Source: Spiroplasma endosymbiont of Polydrusus cervinus
Lineage (GTDB): Bacteria > Bacillota_I > Bacilli_A > Mycoplasmatales > Mycoplasmataceae
Length of the DNA stretch: 64,000 nucleotides
Assembly: GCF_964019755.1 (NCBI RefSeq)
Contig: NZ_OZ026469.1
Location: 124,001 to 188,000 of the forward strand
Direction of reading: 5' to 3'
Shown here: positions 31,518 through 42,655 of the stretch, piece by piece
Numbering within the stretch: the first letter of the stretch is position 1
Layout of the letters: every line of letters begins with the position of its first letter
Notes under the pieces: model-generated
Databases searched by the model: none
What the model saw: only the letters and a program-made list of their open reading frames with translations
Told to the model about the DNA's origin: nothing
Translations under genes and position numbers: made by a program

Positions 31518-33302
31518 TTAATTAATTAAGTTTCTTAATAATTCGGCTAAATTATTAGGCTCTTTTTTAATTAAACCATTATCGTAACCATAATGTGAAA
31601 TTATCGTTGTATTATTGTTAATTAAAAAATCAATAATTTTAGCATATAACCCCGTTTCTTTAATAACTTCTTCAAAAACAATAATTTGTCAATATTTTGC
31701 TGTCTTAATTTGCACTAGCATTTGTTTATCAAGTCGATTAATAAATCGTGCGTTGATAAGATTAATTTTTTTTGTTGCTAACTTCATAATAATTGTTTGG
31801 GCTTTCACGACATTATTCCCATATGTTATTAATAAAATTGGTGCTTTAGCATTTTGAATAACATATTCTCATTGCCCAATTTGAAATGCCCCCCCCGCAC
31901 AAGCTTGATGCGTAATTCCACCCTTTGGATAACGAATAAAAAAAGGATTTGTTTGATTTGCTAACGCTAACTTTAATAATTGCTCAAATTCACCACTAGT
32001 TGCTGGTTGACTAATAATTGGGATATCACCCATACTATTTAAAAAACCAACATCATAAATCCCATGGTGACTATCGCCGTCCCCCAGTGATAAACTAGCC
32101 CGGTCAATTAAAAAGATCACTGGTAAATGATTACGAATAACATCATGTAAAACTTGATCATAAGTCCGTTGTAAAAAAGTAGCATACATATTCACAATTA
32201 CTTTATGATGGTCTAAGGCAAAACCAGCTGCTAATGTCACAGCATGCTCCTCTGCTAATCCAACATCAAAACAATATTGGGGATTTTGTAACATAAATTC
32301 TTCCAAATGAACGGAAGCTTGCATTGCCGCTGAAATAAAATAAAATTTTTCGGGGGCAGTTTGGAAGAATTTTCCCACTGTTTGAGCAACATAATAACTT
32401 CATTCATTATTTTTATTCTCGGTTAAACTATAAGAATGATATTTTTCTTGCTCTGCTTGTGATAATCCATAACCATGTCCTTTTTTTGTTTTAACATGTA
32501 AGACAACACTGGCACTGCGTTTTTTTGCCTGCCGCAAACTTTTTGTTAACTTACGAAAATTATGCCCATCAACAGTCCCAATATAATCCAAATTAAAACC
32601 AGCAAATAAACTCGGAATAACAAAACTACGAATAATTTTTTCCACTAATAAATGTCCTAATCATAACAATGTTAATGGTGGAATATAACGTAAAACTCGC
32701 GCAATTTTACTAGCCCCCCGGTATAATCACCCAGTTCGAACTTTACTAACTGCTGTATGTAAAATATTAACATTTTTTGAAATACTCATCGCATTATCAT
32801 TTAGAATAATAATAATTTTATTCGAAATTGTTCCTAAATAAGTTAAAGCTTCTAAAGTTAACCCATTGGTAAAAGCAGCATCACCAATTACACAAATAAT
32901 ATTATGATACTTTTGATTATAACTATAAGCAATAGCCGTTGATAAGCCCGTTCCAGCATGGCCATTTGAAAGATAATCATATTTACTTTCATCAACATGT
33001 TGAAAAGCAACTAACCCTTCTGGCAAGCGAATTGTTGTAAAATGGGTTTTTCGATCAGTTAAAATCTTATATGCATAAGTTTGATGACCAGTATCAAAAA
33101 TAATCACATCATTATTATCAATATCAAAAGTTTGCAATAAACTAATTGTTAACTCAACTACTCCTAAATTGCTAGCTAAATGACCACCATTTTTCGTCAC
33201 TGTTGCAATAATAATACGGCGAACATCCTCTGCTAATTCAATTAAAGCTTTTGTTTTTAAATTTTTTAAATCCTGATGACTCTGATAATCTTGCAATTTC
33301 AT
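31518..33302 (-). CDS. dxs: 1-deoxy-D-xylulose-5-phosphate synthase
   Basis: First enzyme of the MEP isoprenoid pathway; joins pyruvate and glyceraldehyde-3-phosphate using thiamine diphosphate. 594 aa. Visible: NGGHLASNLGVVELTI, FDTGHQTYAYKILTDR, the ThDP motif region GDAAFTNGLTLEAL...ILNDNAMS (Ala replaces the usual Gly after GD), GTVDGHNFRKL, then the pyrimidine domain VGLAEEHAVTLAAGFAL and DRASLSLGDGDSHHG. The C-terminal transketolase domain is present. Several TGA codons are Trp. The GDAA and SSGAG-type deviations are mild. The ATG follows a gene of unknown function by 13 nt. No other MEP gene is in the window. Confidence 0.9.
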
Positions 33303-33315
33303 CTTTTAACCCCAC

Positions 33316-33990
33316 TTAATATTTTTGTAAAAAATAATTAATTTGTTGAACAAAATTATTGAAATATAATGGCGTAATTTCACCAATTAAATAATGACAA
33401 TTAGCAGTTACGGCTAATTTTATTTTATAAATTTCAACATTACTGCTATCTTTTAAAACCTTTTTCATTACAGTTAAATTAATTAAAAAGACAAGATAAT
33501 AACTATAGTCAAAATATAACTTATGATTTTCCAATTTAGTAAATGGTTGGTAAAAAATATTAGCAATAATATTATAAAGCAAATTAAACTTATAATACAT
33601 TTTAATTTTTGGATTAGTAATATCACTATCCGCAAAAATTTCTGTTTCATAATTAGTATCAAGCTGGTTAACAAAAATTTTTGTTTTTAATTCCTTAATT
33701 ACTTTTAAAATTCGTTCCCCTTCTCGTTTTACCCCCGAATGACGAATATATTGCATATGATAATAAATTAAAACTAACTTGATTAAAATAATGCTATCAA
33801 AATATTCTTGTTCATCTAAATTATTTAACCGTAATAAGTAAACAAAGTTTTTAATTAAAATTCCTTTTTCATCAAAAGTTTTAAAATCTTTTAAAATAAC
33901 TCGATTTAATTTTAATTCATTTAATTTTTTTCAAATTTTAATATTATTCTTTTTAACTGAGCCACTACGTTCAAAAATTTGTCCTGCCAT
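33316..33990 (-). CDS. Unknown protein between xseB and dxs
   Basis: Not recognised. 224 aa, starting MAGQIFERSGSVKKNNIKIW with TGA as Trp. Rich in I, L, N, K and Y with no signal peptide. Moderately hydrophobic patches (LYNIIANIFYQPF, YYLVFLINLTVMKKVL) are not long enough for clear membrane spans. It lies 6 nt after xseB and 13 nt before dxs, all in one direction, so it is probably part of that operon. No strong ribosome binding site before the ATG; translation may depend on xseB. Confidence 0.7.
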
Positions 33991-33996
33991 TATAAA

Positions 33997-34218
33997 CTAG
34001 TCTTCATCAACTTTAAAATCAGTGGCATTATTATCTTTAACAATTTTAGTGACTTTATCTTTAATATCTTGTAACTTAGTTTCAGCTACTTTCGTTAATT
34101 TAATGCCAGTTTCAAAAGCATCAATTGCTTGATCTAATGGTAATTGATTATTTTCTAAATCATTAACGATTTGTTTTAATTTTTCTAAAATTTGTTCAAA
34201 TGATTTATTATTTGTCAT
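33997..34218 (-). CDS. xseB: Exodeoxyribonuclease VII small subunit
   Basis: 73 aa, the usual size. [35 protein letters not shown] is the family pattern, a helical hairpin that binds XseA. The start ATG at 34218 has AAGGATGGTG upstream and overlaps the end of xseA by 11 nt. A longer upstream frame exists but would read into xseA, so the short form is preferred. Confidence 0.94.
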   Translation of the reverse strand: MTNNKSFEQILEKLKQIVNDLENNQLPLDQAIDAFETGIKLTKVAETKLQDIKDKVTKIVKDNNATDFKVDED

Positions 34219-35500
34219 TTTTTTCACCATCCTTATTAATTGATTGCACGATTGATTGAATAATTCCATCTTGCACACGTGTTATAATTATATCATTATT
34301 CTTAATATCTTGAGTTGTTATTACGACATTTTTATTATTATTGTAGGTAATACTATATCCTCGTGTTAATGTTTTTAACGGACTTAATAAGTCTAATTTA
34401 CTTAATAAATTATTTTTAATATGTTCAATTGTTAATATTTGTTGCTGAATTGTACTTATTAAAGTTTGATAATACGTTTTAATCATATTCTTATTTGCTA
34501 AAAAAAAAGTCTCTTGTAAGATATTAAATTTATTTAATAACAATTGATAAACATGCTGCTGATTAGTATACAAAGCTTGTGGCTTTGTTAACACATAACT
34601 ATGTTTTAAATCATTTAACTTATCTCCGACCTTATCAACCTTGCTTTTAATAATATTAATTAAACTACACCGTTGTTGTTGTAAATAAGTTCCTAATTCT
34701 TTTTGATCAGGGGTTGCTAATTCAGCCGCAGCAGTTGGGGTTGGTGCTCGTAAATCACTAACAAAATCAGTCAACGTAAAATCAACCTCATGCCCAACAG
34801 CAGCAATAATTGGAATCGTTGCTTGATAAATTGCCTCAATAACTTCAATTTCATTAAAGGCTCATAAATCTTCAATACTACCACCACCACGGCCAACAAT
34901 TAAGGTATCAATTTGTGGTTTAAAAGCTTGGGCTGCCTTAATTTTTGTGCGAATATCATGTTTCGCCTCAGATCCTTGCACTAAACTAGGAAATAAATAA
35001 ATATTTGCTTGTGAAAAACGACGATGAATGGTGGTAATAATATCGCGAATGACAGCTCCGGTTGGCGCTGTTATAACCCCAATATTATTTGGAAAGCGAG
35101 GAATTGGTTTTTTTAAGGATTGATCAAACCATCCTTTTTTATTTAATTCTTGCTTTAATGCTTCGTATTTTAAAAATAAATCACCAACACCTTGTAAAGA
35201 CAATGCAACAACTTGCAAACTATATGTCCCTTGTGGTTCATATACTTTAATCGAACCTGTTGCCACAATTTTTAAGCCCTCTTTTAATTTAAATTTTAAA
35301 TTTTTAGCACTAAAAGCGAACATAATTGCCCGAATTTGGGCTTTATCATCTTTAATTGTAAAATAAATATGCCCTGAAGAATGATTTGTAATATTAGAAA
35401 TTTCTCCCTGCAAAGAAATATTAATTAAATTTGGTTCTTGTTCAATCATTGTTTTTAAATAATAATTAACTTCACTAACCGTATAAATATTTTTACTCAT
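34208..35500 (-). CDS. xseA: Exodeoxyribonuclease VII large subunit
   Basis: Catalytic subunit of a single-strand exonuclease. 430 aa. N-terminal OB fold ([26 protein letters not shown]), then [53 protein letters not shown] (TGA as Trp) and [25 protein letters not shown], all diagnostic. The C-terminal third is coiled-coil. GGAGGGGG is 4-5 nt before the ATG. The IS30 right tip begins 43 bp upstream. Confidence 0.95.
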
Positions 35501-35543
35501 ATGCCCCCTCCAATTGTTGTCATGCTCCTCCAATTAATAATAT

Positions 35544-35633
35544 TGTATAATGTAAAACTAAATCATAAAAAGTTAATAAAATTATAACAAATTAAAAATA
35601 AAAAACAATAATCACAAAAAATAGTAAATTAAA
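35544..35633 (-). mobile_element. IS30-family right-end fragment
   Basis: Right tip in slightly altered form (TGTATAATGTAAAAC), about 90 bp, joined directly to a second-type IS3 end at 35634. Confidence 0.7.
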
Positions 35634-35832
35634 TGGAACGATACCCAAAAAGTAAACATAAAATAAAAAACATTTGGTATTAATATTCTACACGATATGT
35701 TTGTTTAAAATTCATTCATTTATGAATTAAATTAATCATATCGTGTTTTGTTTTGATAATATTATTGTAAATAGTTTCTTTCTTTAAAATTGAATGAAAA
35801 CTTTCTATAACTGCATTATCTAAAGGAGTGCT
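35634..35832 (-). mobile_element. Second-type IS3 fragment (3-prime end)
   Basis: Starts TGGAACGATACCC and holds the end of orfB (FHSILKKETIYNNIIKTKHDMIN...), with the 11 bp missing from the copy at 11523. Cut at 35833 by IS3 copy E. Confidence 0.75.
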
Positions 35833-37062
35833 TAGACTGCACCCCGTTTAGTAAGTATTAATAAAAAGGTTTACAAACTTTCATTTATTATATATTTTTC
35901 TTTTTGGTTTGAATATCATTTATTTCATTTTTTAACATCATTAATATATTCATTATGAGATTTATAATTTTTATTTATGGATTGTTCCTTTTTTAAGTAA
36001 TGAATGAAAACTTTCAATAATAATGTTGTCTGCACAATGATAATTTTTACCCATTGAAATTATAATTTTGTTATCTAAACATTTACTATTGTAATTTTTA
36101 GATGTATATTGATATCCGTGATCTGAATGAATTATTATTTTATTTAAATCTTTTTTTATTTTTTTAATTTTATTAATTGCATCATTTAAATTATCAATTA
36201 CAAGTTTGTTATTATTAAATTTTGATCATTTTACATCAATAATTTCTTTAGTATATCCATCAAGTATTGTTGATTGATAATGTTTTTTACCATTTCAAAT
36301 TAAATAAGTTACATCAGTAAATAAAATTGAAAATCTTTCTTTAATATCATTAAAATTACGATTTACTAAATCAGGATATTTAATTATATTTTTATTTCTA
36401 TTTTTTTTTATTAATATTTTTCTACGCATACGCTTTACATATTCAGCTTGAATATTATTTTCTTTCATAATTCGCAATACTTTCTTAGCATTATAAACAA
36501 TGCCATAATCTTCTTTTAAATATTTGGTAATTCGACGATAACCAAATTGTTTTAAATTTTCTTCATAGACTTTTACAATATTTTTTAATGATTCGCTATC
36601 CTTACCATTACTTGAATAATTTTTATATTTATCTCAATAACTACGCTTTAAATCTGTTATATCAAGTAATAAATTTAGTGGATATTTATTAATGTTTTCT
36701 TTGATAAAAGATACAATTTTTCTTTTATTTAATTGTAAAAGTCATGAAGCTTTTTTAGTAATTCATACCTAACTTTGTAATAGTTTAAATCTCTTTTTTC
36801 AAATGATTCTTTTGGACCTTTATTGGTGTTTAAAATTCCTTTCTTAAAATTTTCATACCATGAAGCAACAGTTTTTTTATTAATTTGATATTTTTTTGCA
36901 ATAAAACTTATACTATTATTTTTAACCTCTTGTACTATCATTTTTCGAAAATATGCTGTATATTTATTAAATTTTTGTCCTTTTCTTGCCATATAAAAAT
37001 GCACCTCCTTTAAAGTTTAGCAAAGACTTTTTTTCTTTACTTACTCTTTTGGGTGCAGTCTA
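35833..37062 (-). mobile_element. IS3-family element (TAGACTGCACCC type), copy E
   Basis: Both ends present (left end with C for T: TAGACTGCACCCCG). orfA 36729-37004 is intact. orfB has a one-base insertion near 35975 (TTTATTTATGG) that shifts the last 35 or so codons. Followed by a second right end to 37118. Confidence 0.87.
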
Positions 37063-37118
37063 TCCTTAAAGTTTAGCAAAGACTTTTTTTCTTTACTTAC
37101 TTTTTTGGGTGCAGTCTA
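37063..37118. repeat. Second IS3 right end after copy E
   Basis: CCTTAAAGTTTAGCAAAG...GGGTGCAGTCTA: the terminal 50 or so bases of another copy, left when copy E inserted. Confidence 0.78.
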
Positions 37119-37631
37119 TATTTGTATTAATAATTTTAATGAAAATGATTAAACAAATTTGTATTAGTAAATTTAGTTGTATTTTAACCGATAGAGGAAA
37201 AGAATTTTATAGATGAAAAACAATAGAAAAACACTTTAAAATAAGAGTTTATTTTTGTGATCCTGGTAAACCTCGTCAGAAAGCATTAGTAGAAAGAATA
37301 AATAGAGATATAAGGCGTTGATTTGGATTAAAATGAGCCATTAATTAATATTCGTAGTAGATTAAAATCTATTTTAGATATATTAAATACCACAATTAGA
37401 CCTTGCTTGGAAAATTTTACATCAAGACAATATTTTAAAAAAATTTTTTTAAATTAAATTAGTGTTTGTTAAGATTAGTAAAATTTATTTTTTGTTGTGT
37501 TTAATTTTATAATTTTAAAAATAAATATTAAAAACAATATTTTTAATTTAATATTTTTTGTGATTATTGTTTTTTATTTTTAATTTGTTATAATTTTATT
37601 AGCTTTTTATGATTTAGTTTTATAGTATACA
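37119..37631 (+). mobile_element. IS30-family fragment, right half
   Basis: Contains the second half of the transposase (CILTDRGKEFYRWKTIEKHF, DPGKPRQKALVERINRDIRRW) with a frameshift after IRRW, then the right end to 37631 (tip TTTTATAGTATACA). The tip ends 22 bp before the next start codon. Confidence 0.8.
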
Positions 37632-37653
37632 GTTTAAAAGATAGGTGAAAAAA

Positions 37654-38961
37654 ATGAAGAAATTACGAAGAGTTTCATTAATTTTCTTAACAATTGGAGG
37701 AATTTTTAGTACGTTACTATTTGGATTATTAATTATTTTAAAAAATAAAATTAGTAGTCAAATGTTTCTTTATAATGCTGCATACATGTTATTAGAAGAT
37801 ATTCGGCGTTTAGTTTTACAGTTTTCAAATAGAAGAGTATATAATAATATGATGGCAAAACCAGAAGTAGTCGGTGGTATTTTAATAGCAATTTCTTCTT
37901 TTTTAGTGTCAATGTATTTAATTCCAAATTATTTAAGAAAAAATAATGCTTATAAAGGATTTGGAGCTAGTTTAGCTTTTATTATTGGTCTAGCGAGTGT
38001 TATTTTATTATCAATGGCTGTTTTTCTTGCTGGACAACCAGAGAATTTAAACAAAAGTTTAAATATTTTTAAATTAGGTCGTAACTTTAATACGGGAATT
38101 ATTTTATTATTTATTGGACCAGTTTTAACTTTCCTTGGTGGTGTTTTAGCAATAGTTTATTATGGAAAAACTCAAAAAATGAAAGTATTAACCCAAGATC
38201 AACAAAATCGTTTGTCAGCAATTAATTTAAAAACTGATAAAATTGGAGCACTTGGCGTAACACTACAAAAAGAGATGGTAAGTTCTGCTGAGCTTTCTAA
38301 CGTTAAAGAACGAACACCAGCGGTTAATAAAACAGTTTCATCAATGAATGATTTAAAAGCGAAGATGGCTCGTAATGCTCTTTTACATGAAGAAGGTGAG
38401 GCCCATCTTCTTTCAGAAGAAGAAAATAATAGTAATATTCATAATTCAAATGGAGCAATGCGTATTGGCAAAGAGGGTCAATATTTACGTACAATTAAAG
38501 ATGGCGAAGGAATCGTTGATGAATCACCAGCAGGTTTATTGCTTGAAAAAGAAGGTAATTTTGTACAAAAAAGCGATATTATTAAACACCACGATTATTC
38601 AGCACCAATTTTTAGTGCGGGGACAGGATCATCAAGAGGACGTTCATCTTCGCATAGTTCAATTATTATTCCAAAATCAAAGCAACATATGCCATTAGAT
38701 ACAACAGAATTAGCTGAACGAATTGGTTCAGTTCCACAGCCAAGTAGAAAACAACGAATTAATCCGAATGCGCGTGTTGATAGTTCGTATTATGGGAAAG
38801 TTTTTTTAGGTGATATTGATAAAATTTGAACTGCCGGGAAAAAATATCGCGAAGATATTACTAAAAAACCAGCAACAAAGCATTCTTTTCAATCATCAAA
38901 TTTAGATGATAATCTTGATGATTATAATGAAAATGATGACAAAATAGATAATAATCATTAA
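37654..38961 (+). CDS. Unknown membrane protein with long cytoplasmic tail
   Basis: Not recognised. 435 aa. ATG 37654 has AGGTG 6 nt upstream; GTG 37645 is in frame but lacks such a site. Four hydrophobic segments in residues 8-175 (SLIFLTIGGIFSTLLFGLLI, VVGGILIAISSFLVSMYLI, ASLAFIIGLASVILLSMAVF, IILLFIGPVLTFLGGVLAIVY), then a 260-residue hydrophilic tail rich in S, K, E, N, with RGRSSSHSS and QPSRKQRINPNARV. One TGA Trp. The arrangement resembles a spiroplasma-specific surface or cytoskeletal anchor but no function can be given. The next gene follows after 33 nt. Confidence 0.75.
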
Positions 38962-38994
38962 TTAAGGCAAATTATGATAGGGGGGCGGGACAGC

Positions 38995-39684
38995 ATGGCA
39001 TTGCAAAAAGTGCTACCGTATCAGGGAAATTTAATTAAATATGATTTAATTATTAAAGAACAAAAGAATATTGTGTTGAATGTTAATAATGGCAAAATTA
39101 AAGTATCAGCCCCTAGCTATGCGTATGATTGGGAAATTGAAGCTTTAATTTATAAAAATATTAAAAAAATTATTACCGTAATTAATGTTCACGATAATTA
39201 TCGGAAAATTGTTATTAACCCTAATGGCATGGGTTATGTTTATGTTTTTAATGAAAAATATACATTGCAATTGACCCAAGAAAATATCCATACAAAAATC
39301 ATTAATCGCCAAGTATTCTTATTAAAAGACGCTGGTAGTTATGATGAAAATGTTAAAAAGTTACATAGTTTTTTAAAACAAAAATTTAGTTATAAATTTG
39401 AACAATTATTAAATAAATGAGCAAAAACGATGAATTTCTCTTATAAAAATTTAACAATTAAAACAATGATTCGCAAATGAGGTGTTTGTTATCCCCAAAC
39501 TGAAAAAATTGTTTTAAATACCAAATTAATTCATTTTAATCCAATGGTATTAGAATATGTTATTATTCATGAGTTATCCCATTTAGTTCATCATAATCAT
39601 TCGAAATCATTTTGATATCATGTTGAAAAATATATGCCAAATTATCGCGAAAAGGTTGAAATTTTAAAAAAACCAGGAATTTAA
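38995..39684 (+). CDS. Zinc metallopeptidase-like protein (DUF45/YgjP family)
   Basis: 229 aa. The C-terminal half has the zinc motif HELSHLVHHNHSKSFW (HExxH plus a downstream His) preceded by MIRKWGVCYPQTEKIVLNTKLI, matching the YgjP/WLM-type DUF45 family of putative metal-dependent peptidases. Substrate unknown. The N-terminal half is a beta-rich region typical of the family. AGGGGGG lies 9 nt before ATG 38995; an in-frame ATG at 38974 would add seven residues. Three TGA codons are Trp. Probably cotranscribed with the membrane protein upstream. Confidence 0.85.
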
Positions 39685-39732
39685 AATGGTTTTCTTTTTA
39701 ATTTATATTTTAACTAAGTAAGGAGATGAAAA

Positions 39733-39755
39733 ATGTGCTTTATATTTAGTGTAAA
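39733..39755 (+). pseudogene. 5-prime stub of a gene cut by IS30 copy 2
   Basis: AAGGAG, 6 nt, then ATG and six codons (MCFIFS) before the IS30 left tip. The ribosome binding site suggests a real gene began here; the other side of the IS holds unrelated IS debris, so its identity is lost. Confidence 0.35.
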
Positions 39756-41353
39756 TTGTAAATACCAAATCATAAAAAGTTAACTATTAATTTAGTTAAC
39801 TTTTTAAGTTAATTTTTAAGTTAATTATAGGAGGTTAAAATTATGCAAATAAAGCAATATTTAATTTTGCGATCGTTAGTAAAAAGTATGGTAAAGATAT
39901 TGTTATTAATACTGTCAATAAGATTGCAAATGATATTGAAATTAAAAAGTAAAGAATAAATTATCCCGCGTAATTTACAATTTTCAATTAACTTTCAATT
40001 ACTTTCAACTGGTGGTTGTTGTGATTTGGGTTCTGGTTTACTACTCCCCGCTTTCACTATTATTTGGTTTTTTGCAACTAATTAATGATGTTGTACTTGT
40101 TGCTTTTAATCCGATTACCTCCTAAAATATTTAAAATGTTATAATTTATGTGCAATAATTATAACATTTTAAATATTTTAGGAGGTAAAGTATGAAAAAA
40201 TATGAAAGATTAGATTTTAATGAAAGAGTAAATTTGGAAAAATTAAAAAATAATGAATTATTTAAAAAGAAAAATGAAACAATTAATATTCAAAAAATTG
40301 CTAAACAAATGAATAGAGACTATAGAACTATTTGGCAAGAGTTAAATATGTTTGATAATATTAATGATTATAATGCTGCAAAAGCACAAAAAATACATGA
40401 TAAAAATAAAAAACAATGTCGTAAATATTCAATGTTAAATTCACAAGAATTAAGTCATTTTTCTAATGAATATAATAATTTTGGTCGTTCGCCACAAAAT
40501 ATTATTACTTCGTATGAATTACAATATAATGTAAAATTTGGTGTATGTTTTAAAACAATGTATAAATATATTAAATTAGGTTATTTTAATTTAAAAAAAG
40601 AAATGTTATATATTAAAAATAAAAAAAGAAAAACAAAAAAATAGGGAACAAAATGATAATCGTGGAAAATTACTTAATATTAGAGATTATAAGCAATTTT
40701 TAAATGATTATGGAAATGATTTAAGTTTTAGTGGAATTTGAAAAATGGATACTCTTGATTGTGATAATTTTTATTTGTTAGTTTTAGTAAATCGTAAATC
40801 AAAAATACTTTTTTATCATATTTTATTTAGTAAAAAGGCAAGTATTGTATTAACAATTTTAATGAAAATGATTAAACAAATTGGTATTAATAAATTTAGT
40901 TATATTTTAACCGATAGAGGAAAAGAATTTTATAGATGAAAAACAATAGAAAAAAACTTTAAAATAAGAGTTTATTTTTGTGATCCTGGTAAACCTTGCC
41001 AGAAAGCATTAGTAGAAAGAATAAGTAGAGATATAAGGCGTTGATTGGGTCAAAATGAGCCATTAATTAATATTCGTAGTAGATTAAAATCTATTTTAGA
41101 TATATTAAATACCACAATTAGACCTTGCTTGGAAAATTTTACATCAAGAAAATATTTTAAAAAAATTTTTTTAAATTAAATTAGTGTTTGTTAAGATTAA
41201 TAAAATTTATTTTTTGTTGTGTTTAATTTTATAATTTTAAAAATAAATATTAAAAACAATATTTTTAATTTACTATTTTTTGTGATTATTGCTTTTTATT
41301 TTTAATTTGTTATAATTTTATTAACTTTTTATGATTTAGTTTTACAATATACA
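39750..41353 (+). mobile_element. IS30-family element, near-full copy 2
   Basis: About 1604 bp, same layout as copy 1: left tip, small ORF (ATG 39843, 2 bp lost), antisense leader fragment (about 39990-40125), inverted repeat (40122-40187), transposase and right end. The right tip has a change (TTTTACAATATACA). Confidence 0.82.
40192..41179 (+). pseudogene. IS30-family transposase, frameshifted copy 2
   Basis: Starts MKKYERLDFNERVNLEKL after AGGAGG. The frame stops at KKRKTKK because two bases are altered in an A run at 40635-40645; the rest (NDNRGKLLNIRDYKQFLND...) continues in another frame to FKKIFLN and TAA at 41179. Catalytic DTLDC, LTDRGKEF and ALVERISRDIRRW are intact. A -1/+1 slip on the A run could in principle restore the protein, so activity at a low level is not excluded. 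Confidence 0.83.
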
Positions 41354-41354
41354 A

Positions 41355-41417
41355 CACCTGTTGAATTTAGAAAACAACAGTCCATATAAAAAGTGTCCTA
41401 AAAAGGGTTGCCAATCC
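41355..41417 (+). mobile_element. Tail fragment of a third IS (IS3-like)
   Basis: ACACCTGTTGAATTTAG encodes TPVEFRKQ and stops, then GTGTCCTAAAAAGGGTTGCC forms the IS end. The same end, longer, is at 60946-61100. Confidence 0.6.
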
Positions 41418-41420
41418 AAT

Positions 41421-42638
41421 TTATTTTTTTACTGGTAGTTTTATAAAAAGAAAACTAAAACTAAAAAGTAACATTCCAATGATAATACTGTAAATAATAA
41501 TATAAGTTAATATATTTGCATAAAAATTGATCATATTTGGCATAATAATGATACTTAATAATAAACTAAAGATAGCACGGCCAAAGACATGTTCAATCAT
41601 TAATCCTAATGTTAAATGTTCAGAACCAACTAAATTAATAATATTATTTTTTTGAATCCGACTTAAATTTCCTAAACAACACCCAATTAAAAATTGACTA
41701 CCCCCTAACCCAATTGTTAAGTATAAAGTATATGATAACTGAGTTTGGAACGGAAAATAGGAAATTGTTAATCCTAATAATAAGCCAATTACGACGATAG
41801 CAATCGTAGTGTTACAAATAATTTGTTGTTTAATATTTTGATTTGTTTTAATTAAATATCCAAATAGATAACTTAATTTACGAATAACATATAAACTACC
41901 AATTATGATGATTATCATTGGCATATTATTTTTATTAAAAACTAAAATCGGTAAAATATAACCCAAAAGTTCATTAATACTATATAAAAAACTTGATGAA
42001 TATAAATAACTTCAAAATTGTTTATTTTTTCGCAACATTTTTCAACTAGCCGGATTAATTTTAAAGGTAATTTCTTCTGTTTGTAAATTATGGTTAAAGA
42101 AAATTAAACTAAAATTAATTAATGTAAACAAACTAAAATATGCTTGTAAGCTAATTTTAGCTGCTAAGTCTTTTAAAAAGTATTGTAATAAAAATGGAAT
42201 TATAATTGTCACAACACTCCCCATAATAAAATAAAGACTAGGGTTTGTTTTTAAATGATGTTCATGAGCATAACTCCGAATAATTTCCATTGAGAAGGGA
42301 ACCATTCCAGCAACAAACATTTCTGTGCAAAAAAGCAACAGGGGATAAAAATAAATAATTAAATTATTATCAAAAAAATTAATAGTCATTAATAATGATA
42401 GAAAAATAAATAGAAAAAAACTATTAATTTGAAGAATAAAAGTATTACTTTTTTTCTTTTTAACTTTTGCTCATAACGGGGTAAAAAAGAACATTGCAAT
42501 TGGAATTAATAAGAAGAATCAAATTTTTGTTACACCAAATTTGTCAAAAATTTGAAATGGAATAAATGAAAATAATGCTCCCATTAAAATCCCTTGAATG
42601 ATCATTATTATTTTTCAATTTCGTAATGTATTTGTCAT
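41421..42638 (-). CDS. MFS-like multi-pass transporter
   Basis: 405 aa with about 12 hydrophobic segments and very few charged residues in the core. Starts MTNTLRNWKIIMIIQGILMGALFSFIPFQIFDKFGVTKIW. A basic loop after the second span (PLWAKVKKKKSN) and the two six-span halves fit the major facilitator superfamily, but no specific substrate motif is seen. Three TGA codons are Trp. It ends LFIKLPVKK. The palindrome tip lies 17 bp upstream of the ATG. The family assignment is by topology and general similarity only. Confidence 0.65.
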
Positions 42639-42655
42639 TTTTTATTATCACATCC

